Program-made: the position numbers and the translations under genes
In this document: positions 25,501-34,917 of the stretch, piece by piece
Layout: every line of letters starts with the position of its first letter
How positions within the stretch are numbered: the stretch's first letter is position 1
The notes under the pieces: generated by a model
What the model saw: the letters and a program-made list of their open reading frames with translations, nothing else
Told to the model about the DNA's origin: nothing
Database searches by the model: none
Assembly: GCF_001941965.1 (NCBI RefSeq)
Contig: NZ_MKZO01000014.1
Span: forward strand, 62,001 to 126,000
DNA: 64,000 nt
Reading direction: 5' to 3'
Source: Pseudomonas putida
GTDB lineage: Bacteria; Pseudomonadota; Gammaproteobacteria; Pseudomonadales; Pseudomonadaceae

Positions 25501-26094
25501 TTAACCTTTCAGCGCCTCCACCACGAACTCCAGCCGGTCCTGCCCAAAGAACATCTCATCCCCGACAAAGCAGCTAGGCGCACCGAATACCCCACGGCTC
25601 ACCGCCTCGTCGGTAGCCGCTTTCAAGGCTGACTTGACCTCGGGATCGCTGACCAGCGCTGCAAATCCACCCGCCTCGAAACCACCCTCCTCCAGCACCT
25701 GCGCCACCACCGCCGGATCCCCGAGGTTGCGCCCCTCGGCCCACATCGCCCGGTACATCGTCTCCAGCCAGGCCTCGAAACGCTGCGGCTGACGCAGTTG
25801 CACGCCCACCGCCGCGCGCATCAGGCCCAGGGTATTGATCGGAAAATGCTCGTTGAAGGTCAACGGCACGCCATAGCGCCGGGCATAACGGTGCAGGTCC
25901 TTGAAGAAGTAACGGCCCTTGGCCGGAATCATCGCCGGCGAGTTGTTGCCGGTAGCCTGGAACACTCCGCCCAGCAGCATCGGCCGCAATACCAGTTGCG
26001 CACCGTGTTCCGCGCAGATCCGCGGCAGTTGGGTCCAGGCCAGGTAGCTGGCCGGGCTGCCCAGGTCGAAGAAGAATTCAACGCGTTTGCTCAT
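25501..26094 (-). CDS. 2-hydroxychromene-2-carboxylate isomerase-like (DsbA-fold) protein
   Basis: A 197-residue thioredoxin-fold protein of the HCCA isomerase/kappa-GST group. The opening VEFFFDLGSPASYLAW has Ser in place of the redox Cys, as in the isomerases that use glutathione. The C-terminal GVFGAPSCFVGDEMFFGQDRLEFV is the conserved cis-Pro region. The start at 26094 gives this canonical N-terminus; the longer frame is rejected as it runs into the upstream SDR gene. It lies 25 bp after the SDR stop on the same strand, so both are likely one operon. Confidence 0.85.
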   Translation of the reverse strand: MSKRVEFFFDLGSPASYLAWTQLPRICAEHGAQLVLRPMLLGGVFQATGNNSPAMIPAKGRYFFKDLHRYARRYGVPLTFNEHFPINTLGLMRAAVGVQLRQPQRFEAWLETMYRAMWAEGRNLGDPAVVAQVLEEGGFEAGGFAALVSDPEVKSALKAATDEAVSRGVFGAPSCFVGDEMFFGQDRLEFVVEALKG

Positions 26095-26119
26095 GTCTTC
26101 AGTCCTTGTGCAGGGGCTA

Positions 26120-26851
26120 TTACCAGCGTTCCATCCACGGACGCAGGTCGAGTTCGAAGGTCCAGGCATCCCGTGGCTGGGCATGCAGATACCAGTAGCT
26201 GTCGGCGATATGCTCGGGATCGAGGATGCCGTCCTGGGCCTTCAGCGCATAACGCTCGGGAAAGCTGTCACGGATGAAAGCGGTGTCGATGGCCCCGTCC
26301 ACCACCACATGGCCAACATGGATGTTCCGCGGCCCGAGCTCGCGCGCCATGCTCTGGGCCAGGGCGCGAATGCCGTGCTTGGCCCCGGCGAAAGCAGCGA
26401 AACCGGCAGCGCCGCGCAGGCCCGCAGTCGCACCGGTAAACAGGAGCGTGCCACGCTCACGCACGACCATGCGCCGCGCCACCGCCTGGGCCGTGAGGAA
26501 CCCGGCAAAACAGGCCATTTCCCAGATCTTGAAGTATTTGCGCGGGGTTTCCTCGAGGATGCTGCACGGCACATTGGCGCCGATATTGAAGACGAAGGCC
26601 TCGATCGGGCCGATGCTGCTTTCGATCTGCTCGACCAGCGCCGCCACGTCCTCTTCCTTGCGCGCATCGGAGCCGAAGCCATGCGCCCGGCCACCTTCGG
26701 CATGGATCTGGTCCAGCAGCGGCTGCAGCTTGTCGGCGCTGCGCCGGGTCACGCAGGCAATGTAGCCTTCACGGGCAAAACGCCTGGCGATGGCGCCGCC
26801 CGTGGCATCGCCGGCACCAATCACCAGTACGACCTTGTTGTTATCGCTCAT
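26120..26851 (-). CDS. SDR family oxidoreductase with Phe at the catalytic Tyr site
   Basis: A 243-residue short-chain dehydrogenase/reductase. The Rossmann start VVLVIGAGDATGGAIARRFAREG has the cofactor glycine motif, and VFNIGANVP replaces the usual NNAG. The expected Tyr-x-x-x-Lys is Phe-Ala-Gly-Ala-Lys (AAFAGAKHGIRALAQ), so the proton-donating Tyr is missing. The rest (MARELGPRNIHVGHVVVDGAIDT) is normal. Related SDRs with Phe here exist, so this may be a subgroup trait. It shares a 92-bp gap with the divergent TetR gene, whose palindromic operator lies in the gap. Confidence 0.87.
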   Translation of the reverse strand: MSDNNKVVLVIGAGDATGGAIARRFAREGYIACVTRRSADKLQPLLDQIHAEGGRAHGFGSDARKEEDVAALVEQIESSIGPIEAFVFNIGANVPCSILEETPRKYFKIWEMACFAGFLTAQAVARRMVVRERGTLLFTGATAGLRGAAGFAAFAGAKHGIRALAQSMARELGPRNIHVGHVVVDGAIDTAFIRDSFPERYALKAQDGILDPEHIADSYWYLHAQPRDAWTFELDLRPWMERW

Positions 26852-26876
26852 GGGTCTCGCCTTATTGATGAATGAT

Positions 26877-26889
26877 CGTTTAGTAAACG
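26877..26889. promoter_or_regulatory. Palindromic operator CGTTTAGTAAACG
   Basis: A perfect 6-bp inverted repeat around a central G lies 25 bp from the SDR start and 55 bp from the TetR start. It is the only strong palindrome in the divergent gap and is the likely TetR-family binding site. Confidence 0.6.
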
Positions 26890-26943
26890 AACGCTATGCT
26901 ATGATCCGGACCTTCGTCAAGCGGCCAAGCGAGGATTCCCCGG

Positions 26944-27501
26944 GTGCGCTACTCCACCGAACACAAGGAACAGACCCGGCAGAAGCTGGTACAGAGCAGC
27001 GGCGCCATCGCCAAGCAAGGCGGTTTCTCCGCCACCGGCGTGGCCGGGTTGATGAAAGCCATCGGCCTGACCGGCGGCGCTTTCTACAACCACTTTCCGT
27101 CGAAGGACGATCTGTTCAGCGAGATCGTGCGCCAGGAATTGTCCGGCAGCCGCATCAACCTGCGTGCCCAGGAGGGCGATCTGACCCTGGACAGGCTGCA
27201 ACGCTGCCTCGACCAGTACCTGAGTCTGGCCCATGTGCACAATCCACAAAGCGGCTGCCCGATCCCGACCCTCGGCGGGGAGATCGCCCGGGCCGATATC
27301 GGCGTGCGTGAGGAAGCCGAACATTGGCTGGTCACCCTGCACCAGGCCTGGTCGGTGACCCTGAACGATGACGCGCTGGCCTGGGCCATGCTCGCCCAGT
27401 GCGTGGGTGCCCTGGTCATTGCGCGGATGCTGGCGGGGGAAGCGACCCAGCTGGCGGTGCTGCAGGCCAGCCGGGCGTTCTTGCAGGAGGCGATGGACTA
27501 G
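26944..27501 (+). CDS. TetR family transcriptional regulator
   Basis: A 185-residue repressor starting at a GTG (26944). The N-terminal helix-turn-helix reads IAKQGGFSATGVAGLMKAIGLTGGAFYNHFPSKDDLFSEIV, the TetR signature. The C-terminal ligand domain contains two Cys residues (Cys at QSGCPIP and AQCVGAL). It is divergent from the SDR/isomerase operon and very likely controls it and itself through the CGTTTAGTAAACG palindrome. Inducer unknown. Confidence 0.92.
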   Translation: MRYSTEHKEQTRQKLVQSSGAIAKQGGFSATGVAGLMKAIGLTGGAFYNHFPSKDDLFSEIVRQELSGSRINLRAQEGDLTLDRLQRCLDQYLSLAHVHNPQSGCPIPTLGGEIARADIGVREEAEHWLVTLHQAWSVTLNDDALAWAMLAQCVGALVIARMLAGEATQLAVLQASRAFLQEAMD

Positions 27502-27505
27502 CCGG

Positions 27506-28135
27506 TCAGTGCAGGTCGTTGCGCCGATACAGGCTCAGGCCGACCGCCAGTACCGCGAGCATGCCGGCGCAGCCGCGGTTGATCCACTGCATGACCCGCG
27601 CCGAAAACGCCCGGACCGCATGACGCCCGCCCAGGGCGTAGACGATCATCATCAGGCAGTCCAGGGACGCAGTGATCACCGCCAGCACCAGGTACTGCTG
27701 CAGCACCGGCTGGTCAGGGCGGATGAATTGCGGCAGGAACGCCGAGAAGAACAGCAGCCCCTTGGGGTTGGACAAACCAACGATCAGGGCGCGGAAAAAG
27801 GTCGAGCGGCCACTCACCGCCGCCGGCCCGCCGCTTGCTCCAAGGGCGCGCACCGGCGCACGCCAGAGCACTACCGCCAGATACAGCAGGTATGCCGCCC
27901 CGACCCACTTGACCAGGCTGAACAGCTGCTCCGAGGCCTGGAGCAAGGCGCCAAGGCCACAGCCAACGGCGGCGATCAGGATCAGATCGGAGAGCATCGC
28001 CCCGGCCATGCCGAAGCCGGCCACGCGCATGCCGTGGCTGGCGCCGTTGTTCAGGGCCAGGAGCATGGCGGGTCCGGGGGTGATCATCACCGCGCTGGCG
28101 GCAATGATGTAGAGCAGCAGGGTCGAGGCGTCCAT
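27506..28135 (-). CDS. LysE family exporter (second copy)
   Basis: A 209-residue, six-helix LysE/RhtB protein. Signature segment MITPGPAMLLALNNGASHGMRVAGFG and the mid-protein LIVGLSNPKGLLFFSAFLPQFI are typical. It is not a close copy of the LysE protein at 15 kb, so the pair are paralogues rather than a duplication. The start at 28135 places the first helix at residues 5-25; the longer frame has a non-hydrophobic leader. It converges with tetR, 4 bp between stops. Confidence 0.9.
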   Translation of the reverse strand: MDASTLLLYIIAASAVMITPGPAMLLALNNGASHGMRVAGFGMAGAMLSDLILIAAVGCGLGALLQASEQLFSLVKWVGAAYLLYLAVVLWRAPVRALGASGGPAAVSGRSTFFRALIVGLSNPKGLLFFSAFLPQFIRPDQPVLQQYLVLAVITASLDCLMMIVYALGGRHAVRAFSARVMQWINRGCAGMLAVLAVGLSLYRRNDLH

Positions 28136-28279
28136 GACGGTTCCAGGCAGAGCAAAGGGCGCAGGATGCCTGCCTGGCCGGCGGCTCTCAAGCCCCGTGA
28201 GAATTTTTCCGCAGTGTCCAACCAAAACGCGAAATCCCGGTCAAACTACTCACCCCCCGACCGTACCGGCAGGAGTCCT

Positions 28280-28864
28280 GTGTTGAGTTCCCCGCTGTAC
28301 CGCCCCTTGCTGCTGTGCCTGACCCTGGGCCTTGCCGCCCCGTCCCCCGCCGCCGCCACGCTGCAAGGCGAAATGCCTGGCCAGGCTAACGACCTGTTCA
28401 CCCTGCTCGACAATGTCGCGCGCATGGCCTCCTCCGGACTGGCCAACTGGCTCAGGCTGTCCCGCGACAGCGCCATGGCCGCCGGGGTCGAGCCGATCCC
28501 GCTGGATATCCGCGTACAGCTGGAGCCCTGGTATGACTTCCAGGTCCTCGACGCCGCACGCTTCCAGATCGGCAACCCGCAGCAACTGGATGCCGCCAGC
28601 GCCTTCCTGCAAAACCCGGACGTCGCCGCGGTGACCCTGGTGGACGTGATCGTCTTCCGCAACGCCGAGGACGCGCGCAGCAACATCGCCCTCTGGGCCC
28701 ACGAGCTCAAGCACGTGCAGCAATATCAGCAATGGGGCGTGGACGACTTCGCGGCACGCTACACACGCAACTACGAAGCGGTAGAGGCGCCGGCCTACAA
28801 GATCCAGGCGGAAGTGGCCAAGGCCCTGCGCCTGGCACCCGGCGATAGCCTGGCCGGCCATTGA
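28280..28864 (+). CDS. Exported protein with HELKH zinc motif (DUF4157-like)
   Basis: About 194 residues, starting at GTG 28280 or TTG 28283 behind AGGAG. A signal peptide (LSSPLYRPLLLCLTLGLAAPSPAAA) is followed by a helix-rich domain. WAHELKHVQQY near residues 140-149 gives His141-Glu142-x-x-His145, the metal motif seen in DUF4157-type proteins; no third ligand stands out apart from the later Glu residues in NYEAVEAPAYKIQ. DUF4157 domains usually sit in larger toxin or contractile-system proteins, so this small free exported form is unusual. Protease activity is not shown. Confidence 0.7.
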   Translation: MLSSPLYRPLLLCLTLGLAAPSPAAATLQGEMPGQANDLFTLLDNVARMASSGLANWLRLSRDSAMAAGVEPIPLDIRVQLEPWYDFQVLDAARFQIGNPQQLDAASAFLQNPDVAAVTLVDVIVFRNAEDARSNIALWAHELKHVQQYQQWGVDDFAARYTRNYEAVEAPAYKIQAEVAKALRLAPGDSLAGH

Positions 28865-28957
28865 TCGGAGCTTTTCCCACCTTCGGGGTGCCGCGTCCGT
28901 CAGCCCGATAACCTTTGCCCGTCAGGCAATATCCGGCGCCCGACCCCATGTGCGCCG

Positions 28958-28994
28958 TTTCCTACTGTGGGAGCCTTGGCACTTCTTGTAGGAA
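28958..28994. promoter_or_regulatory. Inverted TTTCCTAC / GTAGGAA sites upstream of the BvgA-like gene
   Basis: TTTCCTAC at 28958-28965 is matched by GTAGGAA at 28988-28994 in opposite orientation. A third TTCCTAC sits at 29141-29147, just before the start codon. BvgA and EvgA family regulators bind heptads of this type (TTTCCTA; TTCYTACA), so these are likely autoregulatory sites. Confidence 0.45.
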
Positions 28995-29150
28995 TTTTCA
29001 GCTAACCAGGCTGAATTGTTCCACGCCTCTATACTGCTCGTACTCATCGCACCTGAATCGACGTATCGTGAGCGGCCCGTCTGAACCGGCGGTTTCCCCC
29101 TCCTGAGTGACTCGGGAAAAATCCATTCCTGATGCAGGAGTTCCTACGCG

Positions 29151-29765
29151 ATGCACAAGATCCTGATCGTTGACGATCATCCCACCATCCGTTTCGCCGC
29201 CCGCCTGCTGCTGGAGCGCGAAGGCTACGAAGTGATCGGCGAAGCCCACGACGGGGTCAGTGCGGTGAGCCTGAGCCAGGAACTGCTGCCCGACGTGGTG
29301 ATTCTCGACCTCGGCCTGCCAAGGCTCGAAGGGCTCTGCGTGCTGGAGCGCCTGCGCGGCCTCGACCCGGCGCCGCGGATCATGGTGTTCACCGGCCTGC
29401 CTCCACGCCTGTTCGCCAAGCGCTGCATCGAGGCCGGTGCTTCGGCCTTCGTGCGCAAGGACGAAGACCTGTCGATTCTCCTCGGTGCCCTCAAGGCAGT
29501 GCTCAGTGGCTACTCCTACCTCCCCGATGCGCTGCGCCTGAGCCCGCGGGCACAAACCGAGGACGATCGCCTCGACCGCCTGTCCAACCGCGAATTCGAA
29601 GTGATGCGGCAACTGGCCAAGGGCGCCACCAACAACGAGATCGCCGAAGAAATGTTCCTCAGCGCCAAGACCATCAGCACCTACAAGACCCGCATCATGG
29701 ACAAGCTGCAGGTACGCTCCCTGGCCGAGCTGCTCGACCTGGCCAACCGCCGCGGCATGATCTGA
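29151..29765 (+). CDS. LuxR/NarL-type response regulator, BvgA/EvgA-like
   Basis: A 204-residue response regulator. Receiver residues Asp8-Asp9, phosphoacceptor Asp53 (VVILDLGLP) and Lys in SAFVRKDED are intact. The C-terminal LuxR helix-turn-helix is [43 protein letters not shown]. The next gene, a BvgS-like hybrid kinase, starts 7 bp after its stop, so the two form a phosphorelay pair. The 286-bp upstream gap contains TTTCCTAC-type repeats, suggesting positive autoregulation as in bvgAS and evgAS. Confidence 0.92.
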   Translation: MHKILIVDDHPTIRFAARLLLEREGYEVIGEAHDGVSAVSLSQELLPDVVILDLGLPRLEGLCVLERLRGLDPAPRIMVFTGLPPRLFAKRCIEAGASAFVRKDEDLSILLGALKAVLSGYSYLPDALRLSPRAQTEDDRLDRLSNREFEVMRQLAKGATNNEIAEEMFLSAKTISTYKTRIMDKLQVRSLAELLDLANRRGMI

Positions 29766-29772
29766 GCGATCG

Positions 29773-32700
29773 ATGAAAGCCCTGCCGCTGCTGGTTCTGG
29801 TTCTGGGTCTGGCCCTGGTGCTGCCGGCGCCACTCCCGGCCGGCGAGGTCGCTCCGCGCCAACTGCTCGGGCGCTCCCTGAGCAGCAGCGCCCCGCCGGT
29901 GCTTGGCAGCGCCGACCGGCAATGGCTGGAGCGCAAGCAGGTGCTGCGCCTGGGCACCTCGGCGCCGGACTATCCGCCCTTCGACATCAACGTCAGCCAG
30001 CGCGACTATGAAGGCCTCACCGCCGACTATGCCGGGCTGCTCGGCGAGCAACTGAAGATCTCCGTGGAAGTCCTCCACTACCCCAGCCGCAGCGCCGCGA
30101 TCCAGGCCCTGGCGCGGGGCGAGATCGACCTGCTCGGCAGCGCCAACGGCTTCGAGGAAGCCAACACCGAACTGCTGCTCAGCCAGCCCTACGCCGACGA
30201 CCAGGCAATCATTGCCACACCGCTGGGCAAGCCACGCAACCCCGGCGACGGGCTGGCCGGCGCACGCCTGGCGATGGTCGACCATTACCTGCCGGTGGAG
30301 CGCATCCAGCAGGTCTATCCCCAGGCCAGGCTGCAACTCCATGCATCGAGCATGGCAGCCCTGTCAGCCCTCACCCAGGGCGATGCCGATGCCTTCATCG
30401 GCGACGCCATCAGCTCCGATTACCTGATCGGCAACCATTACCGCGACAGCGTACAGATCGCCTGGTACGTCAAGCCACTGCGCTCGGCCTTCAGCTTCGC
30501 CCTGGAACACGACAACGCCATCCTCCTGCGAGTCATCAACCAGGCCCTGGCCAGCCTGTCCGAGAGCGACCGGATCAATGTCGCCCGGCGCTGGAGCAGT
30601 GGCCTCAACAGTCCTTTGCTCAACCGCGGCGCGCTGCAGCTGGAAGCTGGCGAACAGGCGTGGATCAGTCGCCACCCAAGCCTGAAGGTGGTGATCAACA
30701 AATACTTCGCGCCGCTGACCTTTCTCGACGACAAGCAGCAGTTCCGCGGCATTACCGCCGACCTGCTGGAACAGATCAGCCTGCGTACCGGCCTGCATTT
30801 CCAGATCATCGAAGCCGAAAGCGTGGCGCAAATGATCCAGCTGGTGGAAAGCGGCCAGGCCGACCTGATCGGCGCCCTGCCCTATGGCGGCGAACGGGCC
30901 CGGGGCCTGGAATTCACCCGCCCGTACCTGACCACGCCCAGGGTGCTGGTCACCTCCATCCGCGCCGATGCCCCGGATACCACCACGGCCCTGCAAGGCA
31001 AGCGCCTGGCCCTGATCCGCGGCACGCCCTTCGCCGACACCCTGCGCCGCGAGCATCCCGGCATCGAACTGATCGAGGTCGCCGACCCGCTGGCCCTGAT
31101 GGAGTATGTCGCCCAGGGCCGGGCCGATGCGGCCATCGCCTCGCAGATCAATGCCGCCTATTTCATCAGCCGCCTGTTCAAGGACCGCCTGCGTATTGCC
31201 GCACTGCTCGATGACAACCCGGCGATTGCCGCCTTCGCCACTGCCCGTGGCGATAACGAGCTGCACAGCATCCTCGACAAGACCCTGCTGAGCATCGAGC
31301 CGGACGAAATGACCCTGCTTGCCAACCGCTGGCGCACCAACGCCCTGATCAGCGACAACCCCTGGCGCAACTATCGCGGTCTGGTCCTGCAGATCCTCCT
31401 GGTGGCCGGCCTGGCTATCGCTGCGGTCGTCCTGTGGAATCGTTACCTGCGCGGCCTGATCGCCCGGCGCACCGCCGCCGAAGAGGCCTTGCAACAGCAA
31501 CTGAAGATCAGCGAAGGCCTGCTCGGCGAACTGCGCCTTGCCAAGGAGCAAGCCGACAGTGCCAACCATGCCAAAAGCACCTTCCTCGCCACCATGAGCC
31601 ATGAAATCCGCACGCCGATGAATGCGGTGATCGGCCTGCTCGAACTGGCCCTGAAGGATGCCGAGCAAGGGCGCATCGACCAGCCGTCGTTGCAGGTCGC
31701 CTTCGACTCGGCCAGCGCCTTGCTGGAACTGGTCGGTGATGTCCTGGATATCGCCCGCATCGAATCGGGGCATATGGCCCTGGCGCCCGAGCCGACCGAC
31801 CTGCCCGCGCTGATCCGTGCCACGGCGCGGATCTTCGAGAGCAGCGCGCGGCTCAAGGGCCTGGAACTGCGCCTCGACCTGCCGCCCACCACCCGGCCGC
31901 TGGCCGTGGACCCGCTGCGCCTGCGCCAGGTACTGGCCAACCTGCTGAGCAATGCGATCAAGTTCACCGAACAGGGCCGGGTGCGCATTGGCCTGGTGCT
32001 GGAAGCGCAGGATGGCAACGCACGGGTCAACCTGGTCGTGGAAGACAGCGGCATCGGAATCAGCACAACCGACCAGGCCCGCCTGTTCAGCCCCTTTGTC
32101 CAGGCGGGTGTGCAACCTGTCGGCCAGGGCACCGGGTTGGGGCTGGTGATCAGCCGCACACTCTGCGAACTGATGGGTGGGGCGCTGAACCTGTCCAGCC
32201 AGCCAGGGCAAGGCACCCGCGCCGAGGTGGTCCTGCTGCTGCCCTGGGCAGGCGAGCTGGCAGACAGCGCGCCGGTCATGGACGACAGCCCGGCCAGCAC
32301 AGCCTCGCTGAGCATCCTGGTGGTGGATGACTACCCGGCCAACCTGATGCTGCTGCACAAGCAACTGGACGTGCTCGGTCACCGGGTCAGCCAGGCGGAC
32401 AACGGCGCCCTGGCCTTGCAGATGTGGCGCGACGGCGATTTCGACGTATTGATCACCGACTGTAATATGCCGGGCATGGACGGCTATCAGTTGGCCCGGG
32501 CAGTACGGACCGAGGAAAATTGCCGCCGCCGCTGCCTGATCCTGGGCCTGACGGCCAATGCCCAGGCGGAAGAACGTGAGCGCTGCCTGGCGTCGGGGAT
32601 GGACGATTGCCTGTTCAAGCCCATCGGGCTGGGGGCGCTGCGCAGTCACCTGGGCGGGCTGGAGCCGGCGGTGGTCGAGGATGACAGTGGTTTCGACCTG

Positions 32701-33018
32701 AACGAGCTGCGGCATCTGACCTTGAATGATCCAGAGATGATCCGGCGCCTGGTCGAGCAACTGGCGATGAGCACCGCGCAGGATCTGGCGGCGTTGCGCG
32801 CACTGCCACCGGGGGCTCCGGTGACTCGGTTGAAGGCTCTTGCACACCGGGTTCGCGGAGGCATGAAGATGCTCAAGGCGCGGGGGCTGGTGGAGCACTG
32901 CGATGCGCTGGAGCGCGGCTGTGCCGAAGGCGTCGGGGACGCGCGGTTGCTGGAGCTGAAGCAGGCGCTGGAAGGAAGCCTGGAGAGGTTGCTGGTGCGG
33001 CTGGAAGCGGGTGCCTGA
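29773..33018 (+). CDS. BvgS/EvgS-like hybrid sensor kinase
   Basis: A 1081-residue unorthodox kinase. A signal peptide is followed by two periplasmic Venus-flytrap (SBP_bac_3) domains at about 47-265 and 296-530, a membrane helix at about 537-556, HisKA with His610 ([10 protein letters not shown]), an HATPase ([25 protein letters not shown]), a receiver with Asp896 (LITDCNMPG) and an Hpt domain with His1025 (LAHRVRGGM). The PAS domain of BvgS between membrane and HisKA is missing or very short. Phosphate would pass from His610 to Asp896 to His1025 to the BvgA-like partner upstream. Ligand is unknown. Confidence 0.93.
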   Translation: MKALPLLVLVLGLALVLPAPLPAGEVAPRQLLGRSLSSSAPPVLGSADRQWLERKQVLRLGTSAPDYPPFDINVSQRDYEGLTADYAGLLGEQLKISVEVLHYPSRSAAIQALARGEIDLLGSANGFEEANTELLLSQPYADDQAIIATPLGKPRNPGDGLAGARLAMVDHYLPVERIQQVYPQARLQLHASSMAALSALTQGDADAFIGDAISSDYLIGNHYRDSVQIAWYVKPLRSAFSFALEHDNAILLRVINQALASLSESDRINVARRWSSGLNSPLLNRGALQLEAGEQAWISRHPSLKVVINKYFAPLTFLDDKQQFRGITADLLEQISLRTGLHFQIIEAESVAQMIQLVESGQADLIGALPYGGERARGLEFTRPYLTTPRVLVTSIRADAPDTTTALQGKRLALIRGTPFADTLRREHPGIELIEVADPLALMEYVAQGRADAAIASQINAAYFISRLFKDRLRIAALLDDNPAIAAFATARGDNELHSILDKTLLSIEPDEMTLLANRWRTNALISDNPWRNYRGLVLQILLVAGLAIAAVVLWNRYLRGLIARRTAAEEALQQQLKISEGLLGELRLAKEQADSANHAKSTFLATMSHEIRTPMNAVIGLLELALKDAEQGRIDQPSLQVAFDSASALLELVGDVLDIARIESGHMALAPEPTDLPALIRATARIFESSARLKGLELRLDLPPTTRPLAVDPLRLRQVLANLLSNAIKFTEQGRVRIGLVLEAQDGNARVNLVVEDSGIGISTTDQARLFSPFVQAGVQPVGQGTGLGLVISRTLCELMGGALNLSSQPGQGTRAEVVLLLPWAGELADSAPVMDDSPASTASLSILVVDDYPANLMLLHKQLDVLGHRVSQADNGALALQMWRDGDFDVLITDCNMPGMDGYQLARAVRTEENCRRRCLILGLTANAQAEERERCLASGMDDCLFKPIGLGALRSHLGGLEPAVVEDDSGFDLNELRHLTLNDPEMIRRLVEQLAMSTAQDLAALRALPPGAPVTRLKALAHRVRGGMKMLKARGLVEHCDALERGCAEGVGDARLLELKQALEGSLERLLVRLEAGA

Positions 33019-33024
33019 CGCGCT

Positions 33025-33126
33025 GGCCTCATCGCTGGCAAGCCAGCTCCCACAGGTCCGCGTCGAGCACAACTCTTGTGACTGACCCAAAACCCTGTGG
33101 GAGCTGGCTTGCCAGCGATGAGGCCC
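33025..33126. repeat. REP pair (BIME), reverse then forward copy
   Basis: An inverse core at about 33029-33055 and a direct core at about 33095-33126 flank a 38-bp spacer. The element separates the kinase gene from the convergent Cache gene. Confidence 0.9.
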
Positions 33127-33145
33127 TCAAGGTCACTGCTGAACC

Positions 33146-33886
33146 TCAGCGCAACCCCGGCAGCCGCACCAGCGACCACCCCGTCTCCGACTCCGACAAG
33201 GTCAGCCTGATCTCCCCCAGTTGCATATCGTTGAGCAAGGTCGACACCAGGTCCCCGACCATCCAGTTCGCCGTGTTCGAGGCAATCACCCTGCCCTCTG
33301 CCGAAATCAGCACCGCCTCGTGATCCAGGCGCATCAGGCTTTTCACCAGCAATCGTTCGACGTTGTGCAACGACAGGTCCAGCCCCGCCACGCCAATGAA
33401 CTCGCCCTGCACATGGATCGGCATGGTGAAGGTCAGCACGTACATGTTGGTGCCATAGAGGTCCACATAGGGCCCCTCCACCACACTGCGCCCGGTATCC
33501 CTGGGTTTGCTGTACCAGGGCATGGCGTTGTAGTCGTAGTAGTTCTCCCGGCGACGGTCGAAATTGGGGCGCAATGGCAGGGTCTTGCCGCCATCGGCCA
33601 GGTACCACCATTCCAGGTGCATCTCGCGGTCGGCCAGGCCGTTGGGGGCGACGATCACTCCGCCACCGCAACCAAAGGCACCGGTGGCGAACAGCTGCTT
33701 GTCGATGGCCGGACGCAGCGACGCCAGGTCCCTGGCCACGGGCTGGCGCCCTTCCGCCAGGACCCGCTGCCACAGCGCACGGGTTTCCTCGGCCAATTCG
33801 CGGACCTGGCCGAAAATCGTGCCCAGGGTGCTGTCCAACTGCTGGGCGCAGGCCGAGAAGGACGCGTTATCGCTCGGGGCAAACAT
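33146..33886 (-). CDS. Free-standing PDC/Cache sensor-domain protein
   Basis: A 246-residue protein with no signal peptide or membrane helix. The C-terminal 170 residues form a Cache-type fold (YYDYNAMPWYSKPRDTGRSVVEGPYVDLYGTNMYVLTFTMPIHVQGEFIGVAGLDLSL). This pattern normally lies outside the cell in chemoreceptors and kinases, so a cytoplasmic, effector-free version is unusual. It follows the GntR gene by 54 bp on the same strand, suggesting a ligand-sensing partner of that regulator. No enzyme motif is visible. Confidence 0.8.
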   Translation of the reverse strand: MFAPSDNASFSACAQQLDSTLGTIFGQVRELAEETRALWQRVLAEGRQPVARDLASLRPAIDKQLFATGAFGCGGGVIVAPNGLADREMHLEWWYLADGGKTLPLRPNFDRRRENYYDYNAMPWYSKPRDTGRSVVEGPYVDLYGTNMYVLTFTMPIHVQGEFIGVAGLDLSLHNVERLLVKSLMRLDHEAVLISAEGRVIASNTANWMVGDLVSTLLNDMQLGEIRLTLSESETGWSLVRLPGLR

Positions 33887-33940
33887 GGCATTACCTCACA
33901 CAGGGTTCGGCTGTTCTTGTTATGGATGGGGAAAACGCGA

Positions 33941-34690
33941 TCAGTCCGGGTCTGCCGCCAGCAGTTCAAGGCGCAGGCTGATCAGGCGCTTGATGCCGCG
34001 ACTGACATGGGCCTCGGCGAGCGCTCCGGCGAGCACCGCGTCACCGGCCACCAGGGCCTGGAGGATCGCCTGGTGCTCCTGCTCTACGAGCGTGATATCG
34101 CCACCACCGGCCGCCTCCATCCACAGCAGCTCGCCGACTTCCGATTGCAGGCGCATTTCCGCATGGGTCAGGCGCAGGGACTGGGCCGCCGCCGCCACTT
34201 CGATATGAAAACGCGCATCCGCGCGGTGCCGGGCCAGGCGCGAGCCGGCCTGGCGCAGGGTCTCGATATGGTGGGCGATGCGCCCCTGCTGCTCGGGCGA
34301 GCTGCGCTTGGCCGCCAGGCGGGCGGCGGTGCCGGAGATCGCGGTCTGCTCGTCGCCGAGGTCACGCAGGTCCGGCCCGCTCATCTCCTGCAGCTTTTGC
34401 AGGAGCAACGCCTCCGGCAACTCCACCGGGGCACAGACGAAGCTGCCGCCATTGCGCCCGCGTCGGGTTTCGATCAGGCCACGCTGGCGCAGTACCACCA
34501 GGGCTTCGCGCAGGGTGACCGTGGCCACCCCCAGTTGCAGGGCCAGCTCCGACTCGCTGGGCAATTGCTGGCCCTCGGCGAACAGGCCTAGCTCGATGGC
34601 CTCCACCAGGCGCCGCGCCACTTCATCGGTGCGCCCCTCCTGGCGCAGGCGGATGAATGCGGTGTTGCGGGCACTATTCAGGGCAGTCAT
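33941..34690 (-). CDS. GntR/FadR-type transcriptional regulator
   Basis: A 249-residue regulator. The N-terminal winged helix reads GLFAEGQQLPSESELALQLGVATVTLREALVVLRQRGLIETRRGRNGGSFV, the GntR signature. The C-terminal helical FCD-type domain has candidate metal ligands (His in DARFHIEVAAA, His in EQEHQAILQAL and AEAHVSRG). It is divergent from the aldehyde dehydrogenase and N-demethylase genes. The 14-bp motif shared by both promoter gaps of that block (34834-34847 and 36385-36398) is the natural target. The Cache gene downstream is probably co-transcribed. Confidence 0.9.
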   Translation of the reverse strand: MTALNSARNTAFIRLRQEGRTDEVARRLVEAIELGLFAEGQQLPSESELALQLGVATVTLREALVVLRQRGLIETRRGRNGGSFVCAPVELPEALLLQKLQEMSGPDLRDLGDEQTAISGTAARLAAKRSSPEQQGRIAHHIETLRQAGSRLARHRADARFHIEVAAAAQSLRLTHAEMRLQSEVGELLWMEAAGGGDITLVEQEHQAILQALVAGDAVLAGALAEAHVSRGIKRLISLRLELLAADPD

Positions 34691-34833
34691 TGCCTCTCCC
34701 TTTCGAGCCTTGCACAGGCGCGGTTAAAAATTCGGTTTCGCATCTTATAGCGAAGCACAGTCCGGGTGTTAGCGCCTTATGACCTTCTGCTCATGGCAAT
34801 TCCACCCACTCGGGCTAGTCAACAAATTTAAGA

Positions 34834-34847
34834 TATGGTTTTATATG
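34834..34847 (-). promoter_or_regulatory. Shared 14-bp motif CATATAAAACCATA, copy 1
   Basis: On the minus strand this site reads CATATAAAACCATA and is identical to the site at 36385-36398. It lies 70 bp before the aldehyde dehydrogenase ATG in the 227-bp divergent gap. Its ends (ATAT...ATAT) are palindromic. It is a candidate operator of the GntR-type regulator. Confidence 0.5.
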
Positions 34848-34917
34848 TTTAAGCCTTGCACAGGCCACCTGATCCTGTGCGCCTGTATTCACCAATAACT
34901 CCAAGCAGGAATACGCA

